A DNA stretch of 64,000 nt from Gnetum montanum (taxonomy: Eukaryota > Streptophyta > Gnetopsida > Gnetales > Gnetaceae): assembly GCA_015680685.1 (NCBI GenBank), contig MNCI01026334.1:795089-859088 (forward strand). The letters are read 5' to 3'. The first letter of the stretch is position 1. Each line of letters opens with the position of its first letter. Below the pieces are notes generated by a model. That model was given only the letters and a program-made list of their open reading frames with translations. It had not been told where the DNA came from and ran no database searches. Both the position numbers and the translations under genes were made by a program. Below, one piece after another: positions 39,691-51,056 of this stretch.

Positions 39691-41424
39691 ATCTTTTGGA
39701 TCTCTTCCTTCCAACTTAGTTGTGGGGGAGATGGCAATCCATGTTGACATTCTACAAAATGGCTTCTTAGTTTTTCAAATTTTTTTTGTTTTACATCGTT
39801 TTTCATAAGTTTTTCATTTTCTTTAATATTTTACAATTTCATTTATATTTTACTTTATTTAAAATGTCTTACATGTCTTTTTCTTCTTTACTGCCATTAG
39901 GACTTTGATGCTGAAGGCAATTGCTAATTGATGGTGGTTAATTGAATTTTATTATGTAAATTGATTGCTTAATGATTGGATCTCATCATTGAATTATGAC
40001 ATTAATTAATGGGGCATTGGTTGTTCATGATATCAGGTAGTGAGCTTACACCATCCACCCATTCCATGAAAACTCTATGGTGTTCCTTAGTTTGGAAGCA
40101 TGATGCCCTTTCTAATAACAACTTTGAAAGAACTTGTAATCATGGTGCTCTCTAGACTTGAAATGAATTAATGGAATTGATAAGGGTGTGGCTTTAAGGG
40201 GATTTGTCACCTTTTGTACCTTCCTACCATCTAGAGTTTTGTGGATATCCTCATAATTCCTCACCATTCCTAATGTCAACCAATAACAGAAAGCAATGTC
40301 TTTGCATGGTGTGGTTCCCATGAAAAAAAAAAAAACAAAAAAACACATGGGAATTCAAAGCACATTCCTTAGACCAAATAATGGGCTATAGGCATTGGTT
40401 ATGGGGCTGTAAAGACATGTTACCCTTGCTTGAAGGCAACCCTCTAACTAAGATCCCCTTTACTCCTTGCTTCTCTTTTCTTCTCTATTTGAAATGGTGG
40501 ATGATCTTTGTGGATTCCCATGAGCTCTAGAGGGTCATTTGGTCTTAAAATGCCAATGTGAAGCCATTGGAAGTGGATGGTCTTGATTATAACTAAAGAT
40601 GTGTTATTCCCAAGATTAATTTAATCACAAACACCACAAGGACTTCATGTGACCAGCATAAGAAACTCCATTTCATCCTCTCTCTTCTCATTACTTCAAT
40701 CCATTTACCATCTCACTACCTATGGTCATGTTTCATCAATTTGTCTATCAGATGTGTCTCAATTCTTTGATGGTATCTTGGGTGATTTGATTTTTAATAA
40801 TCCATAGCATTCAGGGCATGAGCCTGCCATGGGGAAGACCCACTTGCATACTCCTTGGTCTAGATGTTTAACTTTCCTACTTGTTAGTTGTTTCACTCTT
40901 AAAACCATTGTTTTCCACCAAGAAGCATCTAGTTTTTGTGCTCCTTGATATTCAACTCCAACCAAATCGCCTTTTCCAATTGCATGCCAAGCCCTCTTCA
41001 ATGTTTTGTTTATAATCTAGGCTTTTCTAGCTTATTTTGGACTTTAATTTTGTCACAAAAGTATTTTTCTATACTTAGTTTTTGCATGTGAAAGTTTTTT
41101 TCTATGGCTATGTTGACGCATCCCTATTGATGTAGCTCGATGCATCGATGCATCCTCATCAATGCATAACAAAAATACTATAAATATGTGTAAACCCTTA
41201 GCCAACTTTTCACATTGGCATTCCAACACTAGAGGAGTTTTTACACTTTTTAGAGCCCAGAAGCTTCTTGGAGCCATAACTTTCTAATCACTTGTCCGAA
41301 TTCACTTGTTCTTCAACCCTTTAGCTAGAAGTGAGTTTTACGTTGTGGGGGCCAAAAACCTATGGTTTATGATAGAAATTTTTTTGAAAAGTTTCTAACT
41401 CCCCAAGGTTTAACTAATAAAATA
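39691..41424 (+). other. G2 post-integrase spacer, internal promoter and leader
   Basis: Non-coding. 39780-39890 is the T-rich 'ttttgttttac' run also seen after the P1 integrase. 40411-40440 is the GACATGTTACCC..GCTTGAAGG box, and 40818-40845 the GCCTG..GGGGAAGACCCACTTG box. The palindrome/TATA module is at 41109-41186. The leader that follows is colinear with 345-540 of copy A. It stops at about 41424, where D spacer sequence begins. Confidence 0.6.
41109..41186 (+). promoter_or_regulatory. Internal promoter-like module of G2
   Basis: GTTGACGCATC, CTCGATGCATCGATGCATCC and CATCAATGCAT form an almost continuous dyad array. It is followed by TATAAATA at 41179-41186. The GATGCATC class equals that of the G2 5' LTR (32410-32510). 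It lacks LTR ends and a primer site. Confidence 0.6.
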
Positions 41425-42696
41425 TTATTAAAATTACCAATCTACACTAAGTTAAACCTCATCAACAAACTTAGGTAGCAAAATAGATAGCTAACCAAAG
41501 TGTAACTTGCTATGGTTAAATTAGTGTTATTTTCATATTAAAGAAATACTAACATGTATATTTTGGAGGCCATGTATGATTTACATTCAACTCCTTGAGT
41601 AACCATGGATACTTGTAATTATGGTTATACAAGGGAATTAAGGGTCGAAGCCTACTTTGGGAAGGACCTACTTGTATAACTCTTATGTTTCATACTTGAC
41701 AAGGAATTCCACATCATCTAGTACCTTTTGAATACTTTAGAAAACATAATTATTTCCCTACATATTCATACTCATTCATAAATTTAGCAATTTTGAGCAA
41801 ATCGTCTCCTAAACCTTTGTTGACTTATCTTTCCCAAATTTCTTCTTTAACATACTTTTGTCATCAAATTCTCATATTCTAAGAATCATCTATGATTAGG
41901 AACCCTTTGGGTTATCTTTACATCTTACAGACTATTCATGCCATCAAATTTTAGAAAACTTTCAAAGATGATATCATAGATATGATATATGAGGGCCTCC
42001 TATGTCACATCAATGATGTTGCTCTAATCAAAATCTATATATACGCATGAATTGTTAAATTTTTTTTTCATTCCATCATTTCATGCAAGGGGAGTTCATG
42101 TTTTTTTTTTGTTTGAAAACCTTCAGAGCTCTATATCTTCCTCATTGCATACTTGATTTGAGCCATTCTTGATTTCTTTTTCTTAGAGAGTGGTCATCTC
42201 AATCATAGGAAAGAGCATTGTACATAGTTTTTGCAAATTGTGCAAAATTTTTCTAATACCTAGAAGATCAATTAAGGGTAATAATAATAAGAACCATAAG
42301 AATTAATTACATTTTGATCTAATATAAGCTAATGAACTTTATATTTCTTTTTAATTAACCATTTAAATAGTTTCTAAACAAAATAATCGAAGATAGTGAT
42401 AGATTTTCAAACTAAAATTTAGTTGTTTTGAATCAATTGTTAAATTATCTAATTATTTAATTAAGGGTTTTTTCTAAACAAGGGATTTTTCTAAATCAAA
42501 GAATTTTAAAAACTCTAAAATCCAAATTAAAAATAACATTAATCACATCTAATGCTTTTGATCAAAACCTAAAATTCAACAAAGGATTAGGAACCATTAG
42601 GAATTTTTCTAAAATTTTTGAGGTAATAATGAATTTTTCTAATGGTTCCTACCCCATTAGGAAAGGTTAACACTAACCTACCCCATTAGGAATTAT
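41425..42696 (+). other. Element D spacer, internal promoter and leader (left part)
   Basis: Colinear with element B 18690-19700. It shares AATACTAACATGT at 41566, the CCTACTTTGGGAAGGACC box at 41646-41672, and the dyad/TATA module at 41967-42043. An A/T-rich leader then runs to 42696, where element C is inserted. The coding frame that should follow resumes at 51059, on the far side of C. Confidence 0.65.
41967..42043 (+). promoter_or_regulatory. Internal promoter-like module of D
   Basis: GATGATATCATAGATATGATAT plus CACATCAATGATGTTG are dyads of the ATGATATCAT class, then TATATATA at 42036-42043. The 3' LTR of D (54939 onward) carries the same class (ATGATATCATATC) before its TATA box. Confidence 0.6.
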
Positions 42697-43365
42697 TGAT
42701 GAGTGGCGGGGTGCCCCTACACTCAACCATACGAATACGAGCATTTTCATGCGCGATCTGGTCGAACTCCCCAGATGGACTAGTTGTGGCACCTAGATAG
42801 TTATCCTTAGGTCGTAGTTCGCTGTCTTCCCACCTAGACTAGTATTATATTTATCACGTATAATTTAGTCCAGAGTGAGGTGTATGATATAGTCCTAATC
42901 TAATGCTACTCCTGAAGGCAATGGAAAGTGATATTAACTAAGCTAGGAGGAAAAGGGTAAGAGAATCTAATCTAGCCTAAGTGTGATGAGCATCNACAAA
43001 GTGAATGCTGCAATGATGAAGTAATCTTGATCTTTATTGCTGGTCATGTGCGTGTCCAACTACGTCACACTCGAATAAAGGATGTCATACAATTACATTC
43101 ACCACACTGCGGGCAGACACTGGAAAGTAATCTATCTCTGGAGGGATCAAACTGCTAGAGTTTTGCTATTGTCTAACTCTAATGTGTGAAATAAGGGATA
43201 TCTGCTTCTTATTTATAGACATTGCGGCAGACTACGATATTGCATACGCGATATCGCATGGGACAATGTGATATCGCGTACGCGATATCGCGGGGGATGC
43301 GATATTATGGCGGAAGCGATATCACGTGTGCAATATCGCGGCCTATGCGATATCGCGTCCCATCA
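42697..43365 (-). repeat. Element C 3' LTR (contains a collapsed segment at an N)
   Basis: Reverse orientation: the U5 end (TGATGAGTGGCGG on the + strand) is at 42697 and the U3 start (TGATGGGACGCG on the - strand) at 43365. U3 holds at least seven GATATC-type dyads, and the TATA box (reverse) is at 43210-43217. A single N at 42995 replaces about 209 bases that are present in the sister LTR (50569-50777). By eye the shared parts are roughly 90% identical to the 5' LTR, with mostly transitions. Confidence 0.9.
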
Positions 43366-43513
43366 CAACTGAATAAAAACTCATCCTCGAGTTAAAATGA
43401 TTACATAGTTGATAGGTATGGGATTATTAGATGGAAAAATAAATAGGATGACACTGCAGTGTGGGAAGAAAACACAACACATAAAATATGCTACAACTAC
43501 AAAAATTTGGAAC
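43366..43513 (-). other. Element C tail and purine tract
   Basis: On the - strand: an ATTTTAACTCGAGGATGAG block, then AGTTGTG against the LTR, a degenerate AGTCATGGGGG tract. Non-coding. Confidence 0.6.
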
Positions 43514-46275
43514 TCATGTAGTTCCTGGTGGTGGTGGCTCCTCCATTGGTGCCTTCTCTTTGTCTTATGCTCTAGGTTTTGAGGCTTGATGGCGTTGAAG
43601 TATGGCTTGGAGCTTCTCCTCTTCAGTCAAAGGGTCTTGTGTCGTCCATGCTAGTGTTCCAATGTTTGATGGAGTCGACACTTCCCACGGACAGGGTAGT
43701 TGCGATAACATTTGGTAGGCCTTGACATACCAAGCCGTGAACACCCATCGTTCCTCCTCATAGGTTCTAGCTTTGTTCTTGTATTCATGAAGGTCTGTTA
43801 GCTGTCGAGCCAAGTTAGTTGCAACATCCTTCTGTCCCTGGTAGTTGGCTTTTACCACCTCAAGTTTAGAATTTGAAACATCCAGTTTCTCCAATAGCTT
43901 CTTGTGTTTTGCAAATTGTACTTTGTATTTGATGTGGGTGGTTGCTACCTACTTCTCGAGCTCTAACCTCAGGCACCCTGCTGTTAACATGGCAAGGTTG
44001 GCATATTTGAGATTTGCCAACTCCATGTACTTTGTCAAGTCCTGAATCTGTAGGTCTCAGTTCTTAACTTCTGCTTAGTGGGCAAAGGCATATGTGTCCA
44101 ATATGGCCCACCAAATCAGTGTGTTGAGCACTGATAGTGTTGATTTGGGCCTTGGCCATATGGATCTTCTTCTCTAGGATTTGTTTGTACATCCCCACCT
44201 GATCCCAGAAGTGCTCCTTCAGCTTCTCATGTCATTTAGCCTCGTTCTACCACACACTGATCTCAATCGCAGACTTTTGATGAATGGTGTGTACCTCCTC
44301 CATCGAGAGGGTTCGATTTTCTCTAGCTAAATGACTTACATCTTGATTGACCCAGATAAATTGTTCTTGTAATTCATAAAAGTGTTCATTGAGAACATTC
44401 TTTTGCTTTTCTATAGTGGTCAACCGAAGGTTGTCAGTCGCAAACTGTTTGTTTTCTTCCTGTAAGGCTTTGAGTACCTTAAGATGCACATGGGTTTGCG
44501 CCTATGCTACGGAGGCATCCCAAACAGCCGTCTCCTTTTCTTCTGTCACCTTTTTATTCTCTGCAATTAACTTTGTTAGCTGCTCGGTTCTAAATTTTTC
44601 TAGTTGGTCTGCGGGAACAAATTGCAGAGGGTCCCGCTGTGCTGCTTGTAAGGCCACGAGCTGCTCTTGTAATTTCTGCACTTCAGCTTCAGCATGCTTG
44701 ACCCTCACTTCGGATAAGACCAACTTCCCCTTTGTGGAAATGAGGTTTGATTGAATTGCTGTTACATCTTGAGGGATGTCAAACAGGGACATCATTACTT
44801 GCCCTATTTGAAGCAATCTATCAAGCACATCCTTCCGTAGGAGTCATTGAGGTTCCAGCTAGAGTTTGATCATCCCGTGCTTCTGTAAGATTTTCTGATG
44901 GCACAACAGGTACGTTGAAGGATTCTTTGATGTGGTTTGTGACCACATCTGTAGCTCCCGTAGCATTTTGGTGTTACATGACCACCACAGTGGCCCCTTC
45001 ACCAATCTCTAACTGCACCTGGAAAGATGCCGCGTTTCCTGAGATCTGTTGTGACCATCTACTTTCCCCTCCTCCTATGTGAATGGAGACTTCACCCCTT
45101 GTGTGATCTAATGAAATAGTAGGCTGCCTAGCATTATCAATGACGCGAAAGAGGTTTGTGTCATCATGACTTCCCCAACTGACCATCTCAGCAATGGCCC
45201 TAAGATGGCTCATCGACGGTCTGTAGTCTTGCGGTGGTGGCGGCTGATCCTAGCCTGTGCTAGGCCCTGCTTCTTGTTGTTGGTTGGGACCTATGGCTGA
45301 AGGTTGACTGGGTCCAACCACTTGTTCTTCTTCTTGTTCTGGTCCCAGCTCTTCTCTAGTGCTTTTTCTTGGAGCTGACGCCTTCAGGAATTTAGCATAT
45401 GAAGTAGTTTGAGCTTTTTGGAGGACATCATTGGTGTACCCTCAAATACCAGCACGTCGGCAAAGCTTTCTGATAAGACAGGGGAAAGGCAATGCCATCT
45501 TCCTTGTCTTTCATTCTTCGAACCACCTCAGGATCTCCATCAAATATAGATGGAGTAGGTTAGCATTAACCTTTCCCATCAACACTACACATCCTCTAGC
45601 CGCATATGTTGATATTCTTTTGAGGCCCTTTGTGGGGAAGAGGTGATATGTTCTGATTTTAAAGTAAACTCTCTCTTCCATCGTCAATTCACCAAATGCT
45701 TTATCTTTTCCATAAGCCTTCTCCAACCAATCATTTCGCACATCAGGGTCTGAATGGGTGGATAACCGAGCAACCTGAGGTCCTGTATTTGGAAGGTTTA
45801 ACACTTCCAAAATTGCCTGTGTAGAGAAGTCAACTGTCATACCACAAATAGTAACAGTGGTGCCTTGCTCCCTATTGTGCCAAAATTGGTACGTCTCTCC
45901 TAGTTACCAAACACTGCTTTCAAAGAGGATAGGCCATAAGGGAGATCCTTTGAGGTGATCCCTAATGACCACAGGAGCGAACTCTGCAAATGATTCAAAG
46001 TTCAATTCCACAATCACTGCAGCGAATGTGGACTTCTCATGGATAGCCTGAACACAATCTTGGGGCAACGTGAGTTGTTATCTCAGTTCATGCGCTGCAG
46101 CAACTCCTCCTTTTGCCTGCCTAGACCGTCCGGTAGGAGGTCCATCTTGATGAATACTGAATGATTGCTCCTCCTATTCTGCATGTTGTTTGGTAGGACC
46201 TTGTCTTCTACCTCTCCGAGCTCGTTTTCTTCCACCTTGGGTAGGACCCTCCTGTTGTCCACATTTTGGGGCCAT
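43514..46275 (-). pseudogene. 3'-ORF coiled-coil protein, copy C (best preserved)
   Basis: About 2.76 kb, roughly 920 codons, ATG at 46275 directly after GATTGCAG. Residues 15-25 are a strongly basic run (G-R-K-R-A-R-R-G-R-R-Q), likely a nuclear or nucleic-acid-binding signal. The helical domain around residues 85-255 has Y-Q-F-W, V-L-N-L-P-N and Y-F-K-I-R-T-Y-H-L-F-P-T-K. The central block Q-I-S-G-N-A-A-S-F-Q-V lies near residue 405. A heptad-like coiled coil (L-F-D-I-P onward, 44780 down to about 43750) follows. The C-terminal block Y-V-K-A-Y-Q-M...L-P-C-P-W-E-V lies near 43700, and it ends P-M-E-E-P-P-P-P. Breaks: TAG at codon 34 (46176-46174), several further Gln-to-stop changes, and a 5-base deletion near 44840. 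No membrane segment, zinc finger or enzyme motif. It sits at the env position of the element. Function unknown; an accessory regulator or structural partner is inference. Confidence 0.75.
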
Positions 46276-46752
46276 CTGCAATCACACGGGCCAAGCGTTA
46301 GTAAGGTTGTTTTTGAAGTTAAGTTATATCTTACTGCTTGCCTTAATTAATGATCTTATGTTATCACGTGTGATAATGCCCGAAAGTTTGTAATAATGAG
46401 TTCTGTAAATTAGGTGGTTTCCATTTTAGTTTCCCGATATACCTAGGGATTAAATGATTTTTAGGCACAATTATTCTAAGTGTTAGAGTCAATTACCCTA
46501 ATTGATGTCCTTTGGGCGATGATAAATTTCAAAAAATTTAGGCACTTTTCGACAAGTGTCCCTTCCCCATGACTAAGCTGAACACTCCGAGTCCAAGCAG
46601 GTTCAAACAGAAAAAAAATCGGAGTACCAGCAAGCGAGATAGAGTGAGAAAAGCAAGGGTCATGCAATCGCAAGTCGTAGAAAGAAAATTCAAAAACTCC
46701 CCTAGTGTGAATGGCAAAATGATGCTAACTGTTGCAGGGGGGGGGGTTGTCC
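46276..46752 (-). other. Leader of the C 3' ORF with intron-like boundaries
   Basis: On the - strand the leader starts downstream of the TATA box and contains CCCTAG followed by GTATAT (near 46445), a possible splice donor. It ends GTGTGATTGCAG directly before ATG (46276-46287), a good acceptor with an upstream T/G-rich run. An AGTCATGGGGAAG tract lies at 46560-46576. If the signals are real, an intron of about 170 bases would be removed from the leader, or the acceptor would be used from an upstream gag donor. Confidence 0.45.
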
Positions 46753-46815
46753 TATTTATAGGCGACAAGGACGCGATATTGCGTACGCGATATCTCGTCC
46801 CTAGTGACGTGAGAT
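46753..46815 (-). promoter_or_regulatory. Internal promoter-like module of C
   Basis: On the - strand: GACGAGATATCGCGTACGCAATATCGCGTCC, i.e. two GATATCGCG-class dyads, then TATAAATA (46760-46753). The same dyads and TATA spelling occur in both LTRs of C. No CTCATCA end or primer site separates this module from the ATG at 46275. Confidence 0.65.
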
Positions 46816-48156
46816 ACCATGAAAATACTAACTTTTTAAATGATTTTCTTGAAATTAACATTGGAAATTAAGGACATTAACTATGATAAAGATGTTCTAG
46901 GGTAATTTATTTAATTCAAAAGGCACCATTAATGATAAGGATGTAGATTTTATCAATAAAACCTTGGGTGGCAAGAAAAAGGGTATGTAATGGTACATTG
47001 GAATGTTAAAGTTCAAAGGGATAATAGTAGGGAAAGATCGTTATGAAAAATAAGCTGAGGGTGAGGAATGGTGTGTGAGCTATGTCATAAGTGAAGATTA
47101 CAAAAGATTACACAAGTGGGTCCTCCCCAAAGCAGGTTCCAACCTATAATGCCCTTGTGTAACCACACTTAAAGTGTCTGTGGGCACTAGAAGGGTTAAA
47201 TGTAATCCGCACTCACTCCACAAAACACATACATGTAAATGTCACTGGAATGAGATGAAAATTCTATGCTACATGGGACATGAGCAACAATTACATGGAC
47301 AGATACAAAAGGAATTGTAGAGATTGGGACATGAGCAACAATTACACGGACAGATACAAAAGGGATTGTAGAGATTGGGACATGAGGTAATTGATATAGG
47401 ACACAGTGAATCCTGCATGTAAAGCATGATTAAGGTGTCATTAACCCATCATTCCAAGATCAGNNNNNNNNNNNNNNNNNNNNNNNNNNNNNNNNNNNNN
47501 NNNNNNNNNNNNNNNNNNNNNNNNNNNNNNNNNNNNNNNNNNNNNNNNNNNNNNNNNNNNNNNNNNNNNNNNNNNNNNNNNNNNNNNNNNNNNNNNNNNN
47601 NNNNNNNNNNNNNNNNNNNNNNNNNNNNNNNNNNNNNNNNNNNNNNNNNNNNNNNNNNNNNNNNNNNNNNNNNNNNNNNNNNNNNNNNNNNNNNNNNNNN
47701 NNNNNNNNNNNNNNNNNNNNNNNNNNNNNNNNNNNNNNNNNNNNNNNNNNNNNNNNNAAGTCCCCTTGATGTCACACCCTAATCATTCCCTCTTGGTCCA
47801 TCCTTTTTCATTTGGGGCACAATGAACACAAAATGAATTTTAAGCTTTAAAAATGTCAAGAATATCACTATACCCTTGAACAGACCCTCTTATTTTTAGA
47901 GTGGATGAGTGGGTGTAATGGGCTCACTGTTCCAAATAATTGATAGTTCGAGACTTAATAACATAGAACACACCTCAACCAACGATCCACATGAGTGTTT
48001 TATTTGTAGATGAGATTACGTACAAAAACGTAAAAAGACAAAAACCCAAAAGGCTAAAAAGATAAAATAAGAAATTTGAAAAATTGAAAAACTGAAAAAC
48101 AAAAAGTTGTAAAATCAAAAGAAAAATAAAATGTGGTCATTAATCCTGCTTATTAT
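46816..48156 (-). other. Element C spacer with assembly gap
   Basis: Non-coding. It contains the GGGGAGGACCCACTTGTG box (reverse, 47111-47140) and a tandem duplication of about 55 bases at 47273-47390 (GGACATGAGCAACAATTACA repeated). A 294 N gap lies at 47464-47757. The A-rich stretch at 48010-48130 is the reverse of the 'ttttgttttac' run that follows integrase in P1 and G2. So C jumps from the end of gag to the post-integrase spacer, a clean loss of pol. Confidence 0.65.
47464..47757. other. Assembly gap (294 N)
   Basis: Unresolved bases inside the spacer of element C. Open frames across it are not real. Confidence 0.98.
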
Positions 48157-50139
48157 TTAGGATGGGGGATATCCCCCATAACTAAACAGTTGAGCATGAC
48201 AAGGATTAATAAATGAAGGTTGAGGATCCTTGCATGTCGGAAGTATTGGAACTAGTCCATACTTACCCCATTGGGGTTCACACACTTGATTGTAGTAAGC
48301 ATAGTGGGGCACTTTATACAATGTAGTTCCTGGATAATGAGTTGACCCACTATGATATTTGGGACCGTTAGATGGTATGCAAGGATTGGGATGATGTCCT
48401 CCATGGTTATGTTCATTGGGCCGTGTGGTTGTTGGAGTGTTAATTGGTGGCCCTGATGAAGTAACATGAGGTGTTGGGTTTGAAGATGAGGGTGCACCAT
48501 AGTATGGGACTTGTGCTAATTTGGAGGATGCAGTGGCCTTGAAATTGTGTTGTCCCTTCTTATGGCCATGTTTAAAGAAGGGGCATTCTTGATGTTGAGG
48601 AGGCTTTTTACTGTTGTTGGTAGCATTAGCACAAGTAGCATTTGTGGGTTGTTGCTATGGTGTAAACACCTTAGGAACAGTTGGTGGTGATGTAGAAGGA
48701 GGAAAAGGATGAGAATGTTGAAAGTTAGGAGGCATATAAGATACACAAGGTGGTGGTTGTGTTGGAGGCATGGGTTGATAGTATTGTGGAGAATAGTAAT
48801 GTGATGAGATAGAGTATGTTGGCTTAGTTGGAGAAATAGGATGTTGAACAAGATAAGCATTTGGATTCAGATGATATGAAGGGTGTCTCCAGTCTAATGG
48901 TGGGTTCCCCCACGACTGGGGTTGTTGCCACTGTGATCGAACACAATATCTCTGTACGAACTCTAGATGTAACGTGTTTCCCCAATGCTCATGTAAATGT
49001 AACAATATTGGGCATTGGCCCTTGGGGTGATCGTACATGCATATGTTGCATTCATACGTATGGTTGGCAGTTGAGCTCTTATTTTCCTTATCCCTTCTTT
49101 TCGATTGTCTAATGTTTTGTCTTGCTTCTTGGGTTGTCAAAACTCTATCTCCAATAATGTTGATAAATTCTCCACACTTTTGATACGTCCATTCCAACAT
49201 CTTATTGATCTTTGCCTCGGCTTCTTCTAATGTTTTTTGTATTGGAAAAGATGATGTTTCCATCTTGAGATTGGTTGATTTCTCCTTTTTATGATCATGG
49301 ACCTTTGTTAAGTTGAGCTTTTGGTCCCGTTGATGTTTTTCAACACTCTCCCATCTAGCCATATCTTCTTCTTCTTTTGCTACCTACTTAACAAGCTCTT
49401 GGATTTGAAGGGTTCATAGTGTATATAGTTGACCTTGGGCATACATTCCTAAGGTCTCTCTTATTTCATTATGTAGCCCATCAATGATATGGTACATTAG
49501 CCTTTCCTTGGAAAACCCATGGCCTGGACAGTTGTTTAACAATGCATAATATCTTTGTAAGGCCATGTCCAAAGGTTCATGTGGTGCTTGTTTCCATCCT
49601 TGGATTTGTTTCCTCAAGGCTGACACTCTTGCGTAGGTTTTCTATTTTTCATTAAAGACTTCTACCATTGTTGACCAACGTCATATCGAATTTGGTTTTA
49701 ACGATCTATACCATACTTTTTCTTGGTCAACGAGTGTCATAGGAAAGAGCTTAAGTTTTTGCCACCCGTTATCAATGTTATTCCATGTGTAGGCTTCGTA
49801 GAAGGCTTGTAAATGTTGATATGGATCTAAGTCATAGCCTCCTGAAAAAGTAGGAAATTTGTTTAAATCGAGCCTGGGTAGATGGCTCTCTTTATGATGC
49901 CTATGTGAGATTCGAACAGGCTCTTGTATTTGTGTTAGGCTTGTAGTGGCCAATGGGGGTTCATCATCATCAGGAAAGCTAGGATTTCGTGTATTGGGAT
50001 GACGTTGTTTTCATTCATGCTTATAAGAAACTCCCACTTCAGGTTTTATACTCCAATCTTCATTGTCATATAGTTCGTTGGTTCTCCAATGAACTTCTTC
50101 ACTAAGTGTGGCATTGTTGTAATCTTGTAGGAGAGGCAT
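48157..50139 (-). pseudogene. Element C gag (661 codons, few stops)
   Basis: ATG at 50139 (M-P-L-L-Q-D-Y) and TAA at 48159-48157 are in the same frame, 1983 bases apart, with only a handful of internal stops and no net frameshift. The conserved core is L-D-L-N-K-F-P-T-F, L-K-L-F-P-M-T-L, W-Y-R-S-L-K-P, I-Q-G-W and C-P-G-H-G-F. A Cys/His motif C-N-I-C-M-Y-D-H-P-K-G-Q-C is near 49045, one residue shorter than the usual CX2CX4HX4C knuckle. A Pro/Gln/His-rich tail ends F-S-Y-G-G-Y-P-P-S. The frame has its own terminator where other copies continue to protease. Confidence 0.85.
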
Positions 50140-50250
50140 TGTTGTGTGTGAATTTATGTGACTTTTTATAATACTTCTTTCTAAGAGATATATCGTTAAG
50201 TCCTTTTACAATGACCTTGTATGATATAACTAATCTAGATAACTAGCACT

Positions 50251-50269
50251 GTCCCCAGCAACGGCGCCA
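50251..50269 (-). other. Primer binding site of C (tRNA-Asp type)
   Basis: On the - strand TGGCGCCGTTGCTGGGGAC, one base from the LTR end. It matches the complement of the plant tRNA-Asp 3' end including the terminal TGG. This fixes 50271-51056 as the 5' LTR and the orientation of C. Confidence 0.92.
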
Positions 50270-50270
50270 A

Positions 50271-51056
50271 TGATGAGTGGCGAGGTACCCCTACACTCAA
50301 CCATACGAATACGAGTGTTTTCACGTGTGATTTGGTCAAACTCTGTAGACGGACTAGTTGTGGCACCTAGACAGGTATCCTTAGGTCACAATTCACTGTC
50401 TTCCCACTTGGACTAGTATTATATTTGTCACGTATGGTTTAGTCCAGAGTGAGGTGTATGATATGGTCCTAATCTAATGTTACTCCTGAAGGCAATGGAA
50501 AGTAATATTAACTAAGCTAGGAGGAAAACGGTAAGAGAATATAATCTAGCCTAAGTGTGATGAGCATCTACTCCTTGACTATCCGTACACATCTTGGACT
50601 TCGTGCACAACTACCACTGGGATTACCAAGCACAGATCCTAGGTATGCTACTCGGTTACCAAGTAGTCACACTTAAATGCTCGTAATCAAGTCGTACTCA
50701 TTCCGCATTTTAACATGAGTTTAAGGGTGAGAGAGATTAACTAAGAAAGTAGTAAATAACAATTAAATAAATAAATAACAAAGTGAATGCTGCAATGATG
50801 AAATAATCTCGATCTTTATTGTTGGTCATGTGCATGTCCAAGTACGTCACACTCGAATAAAGGATGCTGTACAATTACATTCACCACACTGCGGGCAGAC
50901 ATTGGAAAATAATCTATCTCTGGAGGGATCAAACTACTAGAGTTTTGCTACTATCTAACTCTAATGTGTGAAACAAGGGAGAGCCGCTTCTTATTTATAG
51001 ACATTGCGGCGGACTGCGATATTGCGTAGGCGATATCGCAGGGGACGACGCGATAT
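50271..51056 (-). repeat. Element C 5' LTR (U3 end truncated)
   Basis: The U5 end TGATGAGTGGCG (+ strand view) starts at 50271 beside the primer site. The TATA box (reverse) is at 50992-50999. The first GATATCGC dyads are at 51016-51056. The outer part of U3, which should hold four or more further dyads and CTCATCA, is missing. The sequence changes at 51056 to the start of the D coding frame. Confidence 0.88.

Larger units (their letters stand above)
42697..51056 (-). mobile_element. Element C: gag plus 3' coiled-coil ORF, no pol
   Basis: Read right to left: 5' LTR (51056-50271), tRNA-Asp primer site (50269-50251), gag (50139-48157), spacer with a 294 N gap, internal promoter (46815-46753), leader, coiled-coil frame (46275-43514), tail and purine tract, 3' LTR (43365-42697). 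Protease, RT and integrase are absent unless hidden in the gap, which is far too small for them. It is the best-preserved member here and lies inside the leader of element D, in opposite orientation. It would need enzymes supplied in trans. Confidence 0.8.

Noticed and set aside
46569-46871. Basic 100-residue frame on the + strand
   Set aside because: It lies across the leader and promoter of element C in antisense and has no homologue elsewhere.
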